From assembly GCA_025677815.1 (NCBI GenBank), contig JAIXMP010000043.1, forward strand, positions 62,001-126,000: 64,000 bases of DNA. Reading direction: 5' to 3'. Source of the DNA: Phascolomyces articulosus (lineage: Eukaryota; Mucoromycota; Mucoromycetes; Mucorales; Lichtheimiaceae). Made by a program: the position numbers and the translations under genes. Every line of letters begins with the position of its first letter. Position 1 is the stretch's first letter. Positions 40,076 through 58,845 of this stretch are shown one piece after another. The notes below the pieces were generated by a model that was given only the letters and a program-made list of their open reading frames with translations, made no database searches and had not been told where the DNA came from.

Positions 40076-42305
40076 TTACAAAATATAAAAGTTTTTAATA
40101 TGTTTTTTCAATAGATCCATTCCTTGCTTTGTAAGTACCTTGTCACATACTTTTTGTTTACAACTAGCTCTAAATGTGAATTGTGTAAGACTCTTACATG
40201 CCAAGATAGATTGTGCAATTTCGTCTGTCATCGGCATACCGGATAATCCAAGTTCAGATAACAATGGTATCCCTCCAATCAATTTAACAAAGTCCTTCAT
40301 ATCATGATGACTTATTTGTTCAATATCAAACCAAGATGTCCAGGAAATATAGAGTAATCGTAAACTTTTGATACAACCCACCTGTTGTAATAAAGAGGTT
40401 GTAAATCCGCCACATTCAATAATCCGAAGTGAATGCAATATTCCACCACCACTATATTGTGGCTGCTGCTTTTCCGCTACTGACCGATAATGATAGATAA
40501 GTCGTTCAAATCCCGGACCACGTACATCAATGCCTCTCAGTTTTAATGCCGAGAGTTTTTCTAACCTTGTCACTGCATCCAATATATTGTCTCTTCGTTC
40601 GCCTATGAGTTCCTCCCCTCCTAGCAAATTAAGCGATTCTAGTGCTGGAACACAACCAAGAATTGTGGGAAGATGTTCATAAAACCCGAGAGATCCACCA
40701 TCGATACTGAGCGTTGTTAATTTGGTCATTGTAAAATGCGATAAATCTTGCCAATTCAATCGTGTGTCATACTCTTTAGGTACGTATCCTAAATCGAGTG
40801 ACAATATTTCAAGCGTATTCTGACTTCTTGCTAATTGAAATGCAAGCGGCTTGGATGAGGTTACCATTTGAAGTTCTAAGGAGCGCAATCCTGTGCCACC
40901 TCCTTCAAGGGAATCATCCTTGGCTATCGTATCAGATTCCTCATTTTTATCATTGTCGTTATTTGAAGAAGATGATCCAATGTGGTGTAAGTTTGTCATA
41001 TATTCTTCTTCCCAGAGTGGAAGGTCCAACGCCATTTTGATTCCTTCTAAACTGGGACAAAGTTGTCCAAGCGCAAATAAAGGATCAGGATGGAAAAACC
41101 CATATAATATGATATTTTGTAAATGGGGTGAATATTCCAATAAGGACTTTAGAGCCAATAATGATGGATATCCTCGAGAGACAAGATGAAGTCTTGTCAA
41201 CGATGTCATTCGATGTACAGTGATTGGTATTTCTGTTCCGAGATCAGCTATAATTCCGGCTGATAGCCTCATATTTTTAAGGTTCGGACAAACGGATACT
41301 ATATTACCCAATGACAGCTTGTTTTTGCATAAATGCAGTGTCAATTCGAGCGATGTTAAGGTCTGGGCAACCGACGATAACGCACCATAGACAGTGCCAA
41401 GATCCGCGTCTAGATGCCCCAATACTATATATATATATATTCATCAAAATAATACAATAATAAGCATTATGTTAATAAATAAATCATGGGAAAACTAGAT
41501 TAATTTTTTTACTACATTAACCCACCCTCCTCATTGTTGTTTCCGCATGTTATTGTATGTATATAGATAAGATATCTTATATTTTACCATAATCGTCCAG
41601 TGTAAGTGATTTTAAGTTTGGAAAACTACTTTTTGCAAGTAATTCAATTGGGTGTGTGGTCGTTCGATTCATTCGCGACGTGATCTTTAAATCCTGCACA
41701 TGTTTGGATACAAATGGTAAGATTCGTACAATTCGTTTATGTTTTAATCCATTATTCGGAACCTTCATTTCGTTGATAACCACTCTTTTCCACAAAGTGC
41801 TGCATCCTAATAATTTGCTCCGCCAAGAAGGCGAAACATCCAGGCAATCGGCTATCGTTTGTTGATCGAGATATTGAGTAATATGACATATGATTTCATA
41901 TGGATACTGCGATATAAAATCAACCCTTTGTTCCAATTGTGACTTTACCAAATCAGATTGCTGTTGAATAACTTGCCGATCCGTGGTAGAAAAGAATTGA
42001 AAACTTTGTTGAAGTGCTGGAATAGCGTTGGATTGCTTTCCTTGGTCAGAATAGAGTTTGGCAATGTTCATATAACCTTTAGCATCTTGTCGGTGTTTCT
42101 GTATCTTTTTCTGTGTTTTATTTAGCCTTTGATGAAATGTGTTATATCGTGTTGTTGCTGTTGTTGACTGTTGTACTTTATGAACTGAAAATGATTCTGT
42201 CGATCGTGGTAAATGAGCATTCTTCTTTATTGGTGTTGTATTGTTGAGTAATTCCATAGTTGTCGTCATGTCGTCTCTAGAGTTGTTGGGCATTATCCAA
42301 AACAA
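40076..42305 (-). CDS. TPR-like/F-box/LRR protein, paralogue D (688 aa)
   Basis: Exons 42305..41588 and 41424..40076, phase-1 intron of 163 nt after LDDYG, the conserved family position. TPR-like part about residues 54-125 (YNTFHQRLNKTQKKIQKHRQ; NIAKLYSDQGKQSNAIPALQ). F-box 127-177 (VDFISQYPYEIICHITQYLD; WRSKLLGCSTLWKRVVI). LRR domain about 450 residues (LGNIVSVCPNLKNMRL; LLEYSPHLQNIILYGF; HLPTILGCVPALESLNLLGG), ending KKHIKNFYIL. The most divergent of the four. An alternative start four codons later (MPNNSRDD) is possible. Likely SCF substrate adaptor by architecture. Confidence 0.8.
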
Positions 42306-43070
42306 TCCAGTTCTTTATATTGTTATTTGAATATTTTAATGTTGAATGACGTTTGTGATGGTACTGTTGGAATCGTGGGGATTAAGAAAGAAACAAATTT
42401 GCAATGGGAAGGTTTATATATAACACGATCGTGTCAAAAAAACACTGCGTTCTAGAGATAAAAGGAAAAGAAAAATTGCCAAAGCAAGTTAGTAAGTTTG
42501 TTTTTGTGATACCTCGGCCAAGAGAGCCGAACTTTAAATGAGACTCTCACGCATAATAATCAATTTTACACGCATGATAATAGAAAAAGTTTATTCACAT
42601 AAGCAAGAATTAGTCAATTCAAGTCAAATAAAGCTATGAAATTGTCATATTTAGTTGTATTGGTATGATAGCATATGTAATTGGAAAATATAGAAAAATG
42701 ACAACTTAAATGGGTTATTTTGATCAAGTGATTTTCATTTTGCAAGATAAAGTTTACTTTTTACATAAAAAGCCAAAACTATAAATTCACAATACATGGA
42801 GTAGCAGTTATCCCCACATTTTGCCTTCACTTTTTGATTATCAAAAATATTTATATTGTGCTCTCACGTCCCTTTTCATTCTCTATCGCAACAGTTATTG
42901 AAAACCAAATACCCTGATACAGTCCTTTTTTTTACCACATGTCAATCGTTATGCATTTATGAAAGGGGACTTTTAGTATCGTATGTTGTTTAGTAAGCTG
43001 TTAAACATTTTTCCGGTGTAGTTTTTCTCAGGTCTCTATATTTTTATAGTGGTGAAGAAATTTTCATGCG
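42306..43070. other. Intergenic region
   Basis: Promoter side of paralogue D. AT-rich; no X-box and no other feature found. Confidence 0.4.
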
Positions 43071-43084
43071 TCAGTAAAATGGGG

Positions 43085-43245
43085 TAAGCAAAATATATTG
43101 ATGCTGCCTTCCCAAAATAAAGTGCTTCAAGTACTGGTAGACGTTGTAGCATATTTGGAAACTGATCAGAATACATGAATGAGCATACATTGCATAGGCT
43201 AAACATGAGAAGGTTGTGTATTGTGAATATGGAAAGATTTCTTCA
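43085..43245 (-). pseudogene. LRR relic of the F-box family
   Basis: The minus strand reads FTIHNLLMFSLCNVCSFMYS followed by DQFPNMLQRLPVLEALYFGK. It lines up with paralogue C: TFHNLASLTFANATSQFYS and QLLPDILQKLPVLEILCLGY. Only this central LRR fragment (about 50 codons) remains; flanking frames are broken. It extends the family's footprint beyond paralogue D. Confidence 0.65.
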
Positions 43246-43425
43246 TGGGTCAAAACAGTGTTATTCACAGCGGATGAGAGAAACAGAGTCTGGAGTATAT
43301 GACAAATTTTTTGCAATCAAGATTCCAAATAAGTCGTTGTTCTGAATAAACTATGAACTGTCAAACATCAAAGTCCTACATCGTCTACATCATTTATTAT
43401 TGTTATTATTGCTCGATTCTTCAAT

Positions 43426-44260
43426 ATGCTTTTCATGAGTACTAGTAGTGAAGCTCCTCCTGGAAACGAATTGGCAAGGCAGCGATTACCTAGTGATGGT
43501 ACAGGTCGTAGGGTAGTTCAGATATTGTCGGATCGACTGTACCTAGTCAATTATTGGCATCAGCTGCTTCAAGTGGGATACAATCTAGTGATGACCTTGG
43601 ATCGGTTTCTACAACTCGGAGAGCATACAGATCAATGTGATTTCGAACAACGGCCATGACACAAACAAGTATTCCCCGAAGTAGACAAGAGGATACAAGG
43701 ATCCATCGTGGTGAATATCATGCGATAAGGATATTGCTAGGTATTTTTAATCTTTTACCTTACATAACAGTTCTAAAAATAATTATGAATTAAAAATCAT
43801 GGTATTATCTAAATACATATTTGAAGATCATTATTATATCTTCTTTACATACACAGTATATCCGATAAAGAACAATCGTGGTGGCCCAATTATATACAGA
43901 GGATTCAAGATCCAAATCATGAGCCATTCCCATAACAAAGACGTTTTCTAACAGGCGAATGATAATAACCAAAAAAATAAAAAGAATAAGAATTTATGCA
44001 GTTGAGACGGGAATCATATAATAAATCCATCCATGCGAAGGTTATTTTGAAACAAAGTGCTAAATAGGGGTGCAATTGTATGCCATGCTAGAATTCGAAT
44101 ATCAAGTTTATGGACCAGCCGTTTTTGCACTACGGGATCGATATACTTTTTCTTCTCCTCTACGATTACTCCAGCATCGGATGTACTAAAATTATCATTT
44201 GATTTCTCATTATCAGAAGTTAACGATCCTTCTTGTTAATTATTGCTACTAGCTATATCC
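43426..44260 (+). pseudogene. Possible decayed gene, unidentified
   Basis: Several coding-like stretches lie in different frames. Ser-rich text is found at 43440-43740 (TSSEAPPGNELARQRLPSDG; then SQLLASAASSGIQSSDDLGS; then RSRQEDTRIHRGEYHAIRIL). YPIKNNRGGPIIYRGFKIQI lies near 43857. QLYAMLEFEYQVYGPAVFAL then RDRYTFSSPLRLLQH lies near 44072-44185. Stops and frame changes separate them. I recognise no family. It may be a multi-exon gene whose splicing I cannot resolve, or a relic. Confidence 0.3.
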
Positions 44261-44752
44261 TTCAGCTCTGCTCGTAGGCGATTTGATCTTCATGAGAATT
44301 TGAAAAAGATAGAAGTAAAACAAGGAAAGAAAGAAGAGATGGATTAACAAGCTTCAAGTGGGATGCTGGTTTTTAGTATGAAGGCGTCTGATTACCCCGT
44401 TTTTTTTTTGTTTTTTTTTTTTTTTTTTTGGAACGCACCCAGATGTAAATGGTAATATGCACCACACTATGGACTTTGTGTTTAAAACTCTAAATTGCGT
44501 ACAGAATAGTATAAATCAAAAGTTCATAATAAAAAAAAGTAGTTATAAGATCAACTGACTCTATAGAACCTGGTACAAAATGTATTTTAAAAGGGAGTTT
44601 GTACTCATCCCACTATACAGTTTTCTCATCAGTAGTGAAGCTGATAGTGGCTTAAAAACAGCAGAGAGGAAAGAAGTTCCTCCAAATCCGGTTAAACATT
44701 AAATAATGCGCGCGTTAAGTTTCTTCCATCTTATATATATATTTTCAACAAA
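44261..44752. other. Intergenic region upstream of the Myb/SANT-like gene
   Basis: Contains a long T-rich run (44400-44430) and no coding signal. No terminal inverted repeats were recognised around the downstream gene. Confidence 0.4.
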
Positions 44753-46021
44753 ATGACACGACCATCACGAAATTTCTATCCTGGCATGCAAAATGTATGG
44801 AATATCAACGCTAGTTCTTCTACCACAGCTACACCATCACCTCCTCCAATTAATACCAACATTAACACTGTAAATCTCCAGCACAGCAATGAGAATAATA
44901 CCAACAACAATGATAATATTAATAATAATACCAGCAATCATACCAGCACTCATTCTCAACCAGTAATTCAAAATAATGATGAACGTGTAGAACAAAGCCA
45001 ATCTTCAACCTCTCCTCCTCCTCAACCCAATAACACTAATGAATCTGAATCATCGACTGGCAATGGATACCTTCAATGGAATCCATACGTCACTGATGTA
45101 CTACTTTCCGTGATGGAAGGTCATTACCGCCGTATATACGAAGAAACAGATCAACGAGTCATAACATGCATGTGGGAAAATGTATGTACCGAATTAAAAA
45201 CACGCTTGTTGAATAATATCGAATCTACCCTCGTACCCAAATTTGATACAGCCTCTTTTTTACGTGTTCTCAATATCGATAAAGTAAGGCGCAAATGGAA
45301 TGCCATGCGAAGGTCTTACATTACGATTCATGGTACGGCCGGGGAGCAAGAGAACAATGTAAACTGGGAGTATTATGAACAAATGGGGCACATCTTAAGA
45401 AATGATAAATCAGTAAATCCTGGAGTGAATATTAATTCATTGGATTATGATGATGATTCAAGTGAAGGTATATCCGAACATGTTCAAGGAGACCTTGAGC
45501 GTACTGCACAGGAAGCACCAATACCAAGAACAATAACCACATCAACAGCAGTACCTTCAACAACGACAGGAATGACATCATCCACAGATACCCCAGCAAT
45601 AGCAACGTCTACGAAAGGAAGTGGATCGACAATTGCTGATATTGCTAGGCTTCGTCAACGTCTCGCTCGTACCAGTACTGAACTCGATAATATCATGCGA
45701 CTAGAACAGGACAGATCATTCGATCGAATGAATCGTATGATGAACCGTCAGTCCAGCAAACGAAAAGCAGATATTGATGGTGCTATTGCTACTCTTATTA
45801 CTGAAAGACAACAAGACCGAGAAGAAAAACGACAACGACATGAAGAACAACAAGCTGTCATGAATCGTATTGCTGAAGGTATAGAAACGATGGCAAGGCG
45901 TCAGATGATCATGTTGCGATTGATGGGGTATGAAGGTGATCAAGAACCTACAAGTCGAGTTCCACACATCGTCAATGCAGTTTCTTCCGAGGATGAGCAA
46001 TCTACTACTCAAGATCAGTAA
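44753..46021 (+). CDS. Myb/SANT-like DNA-binding protein, single exon (422 aa)
   Basis: ATG at 44753, stop at 46019. Residues 1-100 are Asn/Ser/Pro-rich. Residues about 103-215 form a Myb/SANT-like (trihelix/MADF-like) domain with spaced aromatics: YLQWNPYVTDVLLSVMEGHY, MWENVCTELKTRL, then KVRRKWNAMRRSYITIHG and WEYYEQMGHIL. After a Thr/Ser-rich linker comes a long basic coiled coil (IARLRQRLARTSTELDNI; ERQQDREEKRQRHEEQQ). Such Myb/SANT-like proteins are often derived from or encoded by PIF/Harbinger-type transposons, and the lack of introns among intron-rich neighbours fits that origin. No DDE transposase was seen nearby, so a domesticated regulator is equally possible. Confidence 0.75.
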   Translation: MTRPSRNFYPGMQNVWNINASSSTTATPSPPPINTNINTVNLQHSNENNTNNNDNINNNTSNHTSTHSQPVIQNNDERVEQSQSSTSPPPQPNNTNESESSTGNGYLQWNPYVTDVLLSVMEGHYRRIYEETDQRVITCMWENVCTELKTRLLNNIESTLVPKFDTASFLRVLNIDKVRRKWNAMRRSYITIHGTAGEQENNVNWEYYEQMGHILRNDKSVNPGVNINSLDYDDDSSEGISEHVQGDLERTAQEAPIPRTITTSTAVPSTTTGMTSSTDTPAIATSTKGSGSTIADIARLRQRLARTSTELDNIMRLEQDRSFDRMNRMMNRQSSKRKADIDGAIATLITERQQDREEKRQRHEEQQAVMNRIAEGIETMARRQMIMLRLMGYEGDQEPTSRVPHIVNAVSSEDEQSTTQDQ

Positions 46022-49000
46022 TAAATTTCTCTCTCTCCACCTGTTGATTTTTTTATATATAAAAGAAAGAAGGGATGGGTAGTGGTGAGTGTCATTACTA
46101 CTATCTATTGTAAATGTCTGTACGAAAAAAAAAACGTGTATTTGTATGAAAGTAATGAAAACTCTTAGTATAAGAGACAATCTTTATTTGTTAAAATGGT
46201 TTTTTTGAACTGTTAATTTACTTACTAGGGCTACTAATAATATGAGGGACGGATATAAACTAGATCACAGGTAAAACAAAAATTGGCGAAATACTTTAAA
46301 AAAATATAATAAAGAATTCTATGTTATTACATCCCAATTTTTTATGGTTGTTCCTAAATATCTCTTTATACCGTATCGATTGGTGGGATCACATCTTGCA
46401 TGGGTTGAATATTATACGTGTATATTTGTATTCTAACATGCTTGATGGTACGTGTTAGCAAGAATGTAAGATTGAATCATCAATCGTTATAATAATTATA
46501 TATTGTGTTACGATGACAACATACTTAGTCCCATTTTCCTTTCCAATTCAAAAATTATGTCCACTCGAACACATTCTCACTTTTTTCGTAGCAAAACATA
46601 AGATTCTTCTCCAATTAGGTCGCAATATATTTAGCACTTTTGGGAGCATTTGCTTCACAACAACAATAACTATGAGATATAGTTGGCATTCTCAAACGCA
46701 AGATTTATTTTTTTATAAAGTAGTATTTCCTTGATTAAACCAAAAATTGGGAGGATTACATTATTTTCTTTTAATTTCTCGATCACAAAAAAACAGTGCC
46801 TTGATCTACCTGCAAGCATCTTGGCTACTTTTGGGCGCCTTTCTTCATGGTAGGGAAAAAATATAAAATGACAAAAAAAAAGGTATAAACGAGTTTTGGA
46901 AGTAATCCACTAAGTGGTATGGCCGATAATCTACCAAAAAGCGATTCTCTCTCTTAAAACAATATAGCTATTATTTTCTACAGAATGTCTCTCTTTATTA
47001 TATGATAATGACTGATACTCTATCATGGAGTGTCTTGGGTGGTATGACAATCATCATTTCACTACTGAATGTCTTATAATATTCATGTATTTAAAATTAG
47101 TCGAGTAAAGCAAGAGGAGGATGGTTCACATTTCATAGTAGTTTTCATAGAAAAAAAGGTGAAACATTAAAAATCATAAAATGATATGAAATTACCATAC
47201 TGTCTTTTTGTCATTTTTTTTCTCTATTATGCGTTAGTATTCATCAAAATCACAAAAGGCAACACCAAAAAAAAAAAACTGTACTCAAAAAAACCACATC
47301 TCGAGCAATGCTTTCATTGTTCTTGCAAGCAATCCAGTCTATTTATCTACATAATTACAACTCATGCATCTCTGAGAAAAACAAACCACCGCAATAACGT
47401 AGTTGATGTAGATTATTAACATATATTGAAACTGTTACATACCAATTTTTTTTTATATTAGAGAAAAATGGTAGTAAAAAAAAATATCTTCATAATATCA
47501 TGAAAGTTAATAATGCATTGTGTTATTACTTGATCCATGATAATAATAGTAATAGCTACATCAATAACGAATATCTTATTTAATTAATTATGAGAAATAA
47601 AAGAGACACCCGCAATTGATGAAGATCTTTAAGGTAAACCAAATAATAAATAATGATGATACGTATATTAATGTTCTTGTGAATTTATTACCGGTGTTTC
47701 ATATATCTATAAAAATCGAACATCAGCATATTATAGTATTAGCTACTAAAAAAAGAATACCAACAAGAATATATCGTAATTAAAGCAAACCCCATTTACC
47801 CACCATCTCTTTATTAGTTTTATATCAAAAACATAATTGAGAATAGAGCATATATATATTTAAACAAAAGTATTTTTATCTACAATTTATAATTAGACGA
47901 TAAAATGCTTAGCGACATCATCTTGTAGTAGTACTTGCCCCGGTTTTTTCTGGGACCAGGAAAAATATGAAGTCTTTTAAAACCTTATTTTTTTATCGAT
48001 ACGAACCAGACATTCTAATTACCTACACCCCATTAACGTGATATATTACGTATGGCTATATATAATTAGATCACCATGATCTGAATGATAATATATAAAT
48101 TTTACTTACCTGGGATATAAATTCTATGTGCTACAAAAAAAATACCTTGTGAAATGTTCATGAAAAAGAAGGTCATTATTCCGATTCGTGTAGGATGCTA
48201 AAATAAGATGAAATAAAGAAGATTTTTTTCATCTATATATTACTAATCTCTTTTACAGTTTATGCATTATAAAGTTACTATATAGTATAGAGAAAAAGGA
48301 GTCCATTGAAGAAATTGATCATTAATTCGGGTTGAGTGATACAGTCTCGTTATTTTCCCTTTTGATTCCTGACAATAACCGTAAAAGTCTTAGACCATGA
48401 TTACGTAATTTATGGGTTTTGGGGGTGGATGAAAAAAACAGGGAATACCGGAACGGAATATGATAGGTCTTTTTTTATGTGTAAAATCCCTAGTAGTCAA
48501 TGAATGATTCGGTATGAGTGTCATATGTACGCAGATATCATCATACAGCATTTTTATTACCTGAAGGTGGCATCAGTTCTAAATAATGTAATGTTTCAAT
48601 AATAGAGAGCAATCGGTGTTATATCATGAACACTTTTGCGTCTTATTAATAGAAATAGGAGACTATCTTCTCATTGATCTGATTACTTTAGCTACTATGG
48701 TTACGTTGTTGCCAAGTAGCAAGTGAATGTACTTGTGGGGGGTTAACATTGTCGGTAAAAGGAGACTCCGCGGTTGAAAGTTTACATAATCTATCCCAGC
48801 TGCTTATTTGTTTTTTTAAAATAGGGTAGAAAATGATTGTTATTTGTATATACAATCATCTGCTTTAAGGATCCAATCAAATGAATAGAGAAGATGATGA
48901 CGATGGGATGATAGAGTCACCAGGATAATAAGTAACTGGTATTATAAATTGACAGAAAGAGCAATCAATTGGTGTTACCAGCAACTTTTTTTTTAATGAT

Positions 49001-49228
49001 GGATCTGAAGGTGAAAAAAAAGAGTGCGTGCGTCCGAAATTCGATAATTTATATATAAAGACTCATTTTTAAACTCTTTCCCCTTTTTTTTTTCTTTTTT
49101 TTTTTTTTTCTTTTTTTTTATTATATATATATCTTTTGCCTTCTTATTGTCTACTTCTTCGTATTCTTCGTCTTTTCCTCCACTCTCCTCTTTTTTTTTC
49201 TGCTGTTGCTGTTGTGACAAATAATAGA
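46022..49228. other. Three-kilobase gene desert
   Basis: No convincing gene on either strand. AT-rich with many short homopolymers. The final 200 nt (49060-49215) are very T/C-rich and act as leader or promoter of the next gene. At 48705-48722 an X-box-like half site (GTTGCC...GCAAG) occurs but lacks the proper second half. Confidence 0.5.
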
Positions 49229-51126
<1,898 letters not shown>

Positions 51127-51463
51127 TAGAAGACGACACACGATTGTATGCCGCAGCCAATAGAGATGCTTAATCTCATATAATCTAAACGATAAGAAAT
51201 TATTCGGTCGATCCTTTTTTTTAAATTTGCAACATCTCAGTTCCCTCATTTTTTTAAACTTAAAATCATTCACTCATTCAACTTCTTCTTCCTCTTCTTT
51301 TTTTTCTCTCTCTACCTTTTTTTCCTTTTTTTTATTTTTTATTTTTTACATATATTATTCTTATCCAACTATTACTACCACCGCTCACCATTTTGTGTAT
51401 ATATATAAATATAAAACGTCATATAAACATTTATATTTTCTACCGACAAATAATTATTAGATA

Positions 51464-52818
51464 ATGGTTCATCGACAAGATTATCCATTAGAACATATGA
51501 CAACACTTCCTCGACACGTTGATTCTTTATCATCGTCAAATTATAAAAAAGCACCCGTACGTTTCCGAATAGAACCAGCGCCTCAATACTGTAATGAACA
51601 GGGTCATTTAATATGTTCCCCAGGTGCTCTTTTTGAAGGGGTTGTCCTTGTACAATTAAATGAACCTTTGGCGGCTGTACGACTTCGACTTGTATTTAAA
51701 TTATCAGGTACCTTTTCTTTTACTTGGCTTCTAATTGTATGTGTCTATGTGTGTGAGAAAATTTTAAAAAAAAGAAGAGGGGAGATGGATGGGTATATAT
51801 TTTTTTACAACTCATAAAAACATATCCCGACAAGAAAAAACTGACATTCGAATGACGCATATGCAAAATAATTATAGAAATGCTGAATTATGACGCAATG
51901 AAATGGGGTCAACGAATTATTGAAGACCGAATCTATAATATCCGTACGGTTTTGTGGGGTCACCCTTCTTCGCATGATAATTCAGAAACGACACGAAGTT
52001 GGCCAATAATGGAACCAGGATACCATCTCTTTCCATTTACATGTGCTATGCCAAATGTCAACTATCCACCTTCTACATTGAATAATTCATTAGTTCAATA
52101 TCCGTTTCATATGATAGCTACCTTGGATAGACCAGGGTTTCGTCCATTTCAAACAGAACCTTGTGTGATTACATTTCAACCTAAAATACCAGTGATTCCA
52201 CCTTCCTTATCCATCACAGATAACAACGGCAAAACATCTTATCATGAAGAACGGCAGTTGGGTACTATTTCTGTCACTGTCCATGTCCCCACCACTTTGT
52301 ATCACACAGGAGACATTTTAACTGTCTCTATTCGCGCCACCGATAGTATTGTCGTATCTGTTTCACTCGAACAACATTTCAAAGTGACTACCAGTGCATT
52401 TCATCATAGCAAAACGATCGTTGTCAAACATGTCGACCAACGTCGGATGGAAACCGGGGAAATAGATATTCCGCTAGACGAACAAGATGTTTCACCTTCG
52501 TTTGAATATGGTCGTAAAGTGGAAATGCGGTATTTTATCAAGGTCGTGGCAAAATCAAAGCAAAATACATTGCAGACAAAGAAAAAAACTTTCTTGATAC
52601 CTATCTTTATTGGTACTTTAGCATCTGATGCCATGGATCAAGAGGATCTTATTTTACCTTATACCGATGATGTTGTTGTCAATGATACCACTTTAAGAAC
52701 GAAACCCAAGTTTCTTCGACATCAATCGGAACCATTACCTATATTACCTCCTTATGATCCTGTAGATTGTCCTCCTGATTATTGTTCAGAACATGGCCAT
52801 CATCATGATGAAGAGTAA
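51464..52818 (+). CDS. Alpha-arrestin (ART-like trafficking adaptor)
   Basis: Two exons, 51464..51707 and 51878..52818, giving 394 aa. The N-terminal arrestin fold is indicated by FRIEPAPQYCNEQGHLICSP, GALFEGVVLVQLNEPLAAVR, EPGYHLFPFTCAMPN and the turn into ITFQPKIPVIPPSL. A second beta-rich arrestin domain runs to about residue 320 (LGTISVTVHVPTTLYHTGD). The tail holds PPDY inside VDCPPDYCSE, a PPxY motif that binds the WW domains of Rsp5/Nedd4 ubiquitin ligases. Fungal alpha-arrestins recruit that ligase to membrane transporters for endocytosis. The 170-nt intron interrupts LSG|EMLNY. Shorter than most yeast ART proteins. Confidence 0.85.
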
Positions 52819-53208
52819 AAAAAACACAATTATTGTATATTGTATAAATATATACAAAGCATCCATACATAGGAGTGTTGGTTTCCCTCTTTTTTTTTTC
52901 TTCCGCGCCTATTTCCATAACTTCACCCAAGAAACCGTTTTTGTACATAAATTCCTTATATAGAATCCATCCCATCGAACCATTTTTGCATATTGTAATG
53001 TAATATATTTATTTTTCTATTAGCATTTGATTAAAATAGTGTTTTAGTTTATGCACGGCATTTTATTATTATTTACTGAATGTATATATGTTTTATATGA
53101 ACTTGTGTATATAGGGCTCTTAGGGAAGAGGGGGAAAGACAGTGGATGGAGAACGAGAAATAGTTTATTTATATAAAAAAAAGGATAGATGTAAATTGTT
53201 TGATATAT

Positions 53209-57980
<4,772 letters not shown>

Positions 57981-58845
57981 GATTGAAAAATAAAAAAATA
58001 TGTGAAAGGAGAGAAAGAAAAAAAAACGCAGCTTTGCAGAAAGCAAGAAAAAAAAAATGTTTTTTTTTTTTTTGGTACGCGGACGCGCAGCGCGGTTTTT
58101 TTTTTTTTTTTCGTGGTTACTTTAATAAAATTTTGGCATATCAATCAATTGAAAAAGGTTCTCTAATTTTATCATCAAGGAACAAACCGAATAATACTAT
58201 ATCTTGTATTTATCAGATAAAATAAGTACATAGTATATTAATTCAACAGTTATTGATATATATTGAGAGAAAACTAATGGACTATTCATCCATTTAAACC
58301 TCTTTTGTTGATATAAGCGAGGAATAGTAGGGTTGCCTATATACATATATGATATACTGCACGTTGATACGCGTTGTTGTTATCAAATAGTGTCATTTTT
58401 TGTATGATCAAAATAGTCACTGTTTTTGGATGGATAGATGATTTCATTGTTTACTTTCATCAGATTGCAAAGGAATAAGGTATATCCTGTAATATAGGGT
58501 AGTTCCAACTTCTCCATTCATAGTAAAACTCTCTATTTTTGGTGATTTCGTAACAAATTGCTGTTTTCTTATAATAAGCTTTTTTTATGAAAGTACATAA
58601 GCATATGTTCTAGGTAATATAATTATAATTGATGATAAAACAAACTCACCTATTCAAAACCAATGAAACTTTTATACTATCTATTAAAGCTCTTCGAGAG
58701 GGTTGCCAGATTTTCAACTTGGTGAAATCTCAACTACTCCGCAATTTATAAAGAAGGCGAAAGAAAAAAAAAACTTGTTCACAAACCTCTGTCATTTTCC
58801 TTTTCATATTTTCGTTTCCCCAGCAACCTATAAATTTTGAAAAAA
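57981..58845. other. Divergent promoter region between ISWI and RBM26/27-like gene
   Basis: About 865 bp between two head-to-head genes. Homopolymer T and A runs near 58015-58110; no other motif identified. Confidence 0.5.

Noticed and set aside
48705..48722. X-box-like sequence in the gene desert
   Set aside because: Only the first half-site matches well; the second half lacks the AAC, and there is no gene nearby.
49136..49228. Upstream in-frame Met for the 4,6-dehydratase
   Set aside because: It lies in a T/C-rich leader whose translation is hydrophobic by composition; the downstream ATG gives the usual family N-terminus.
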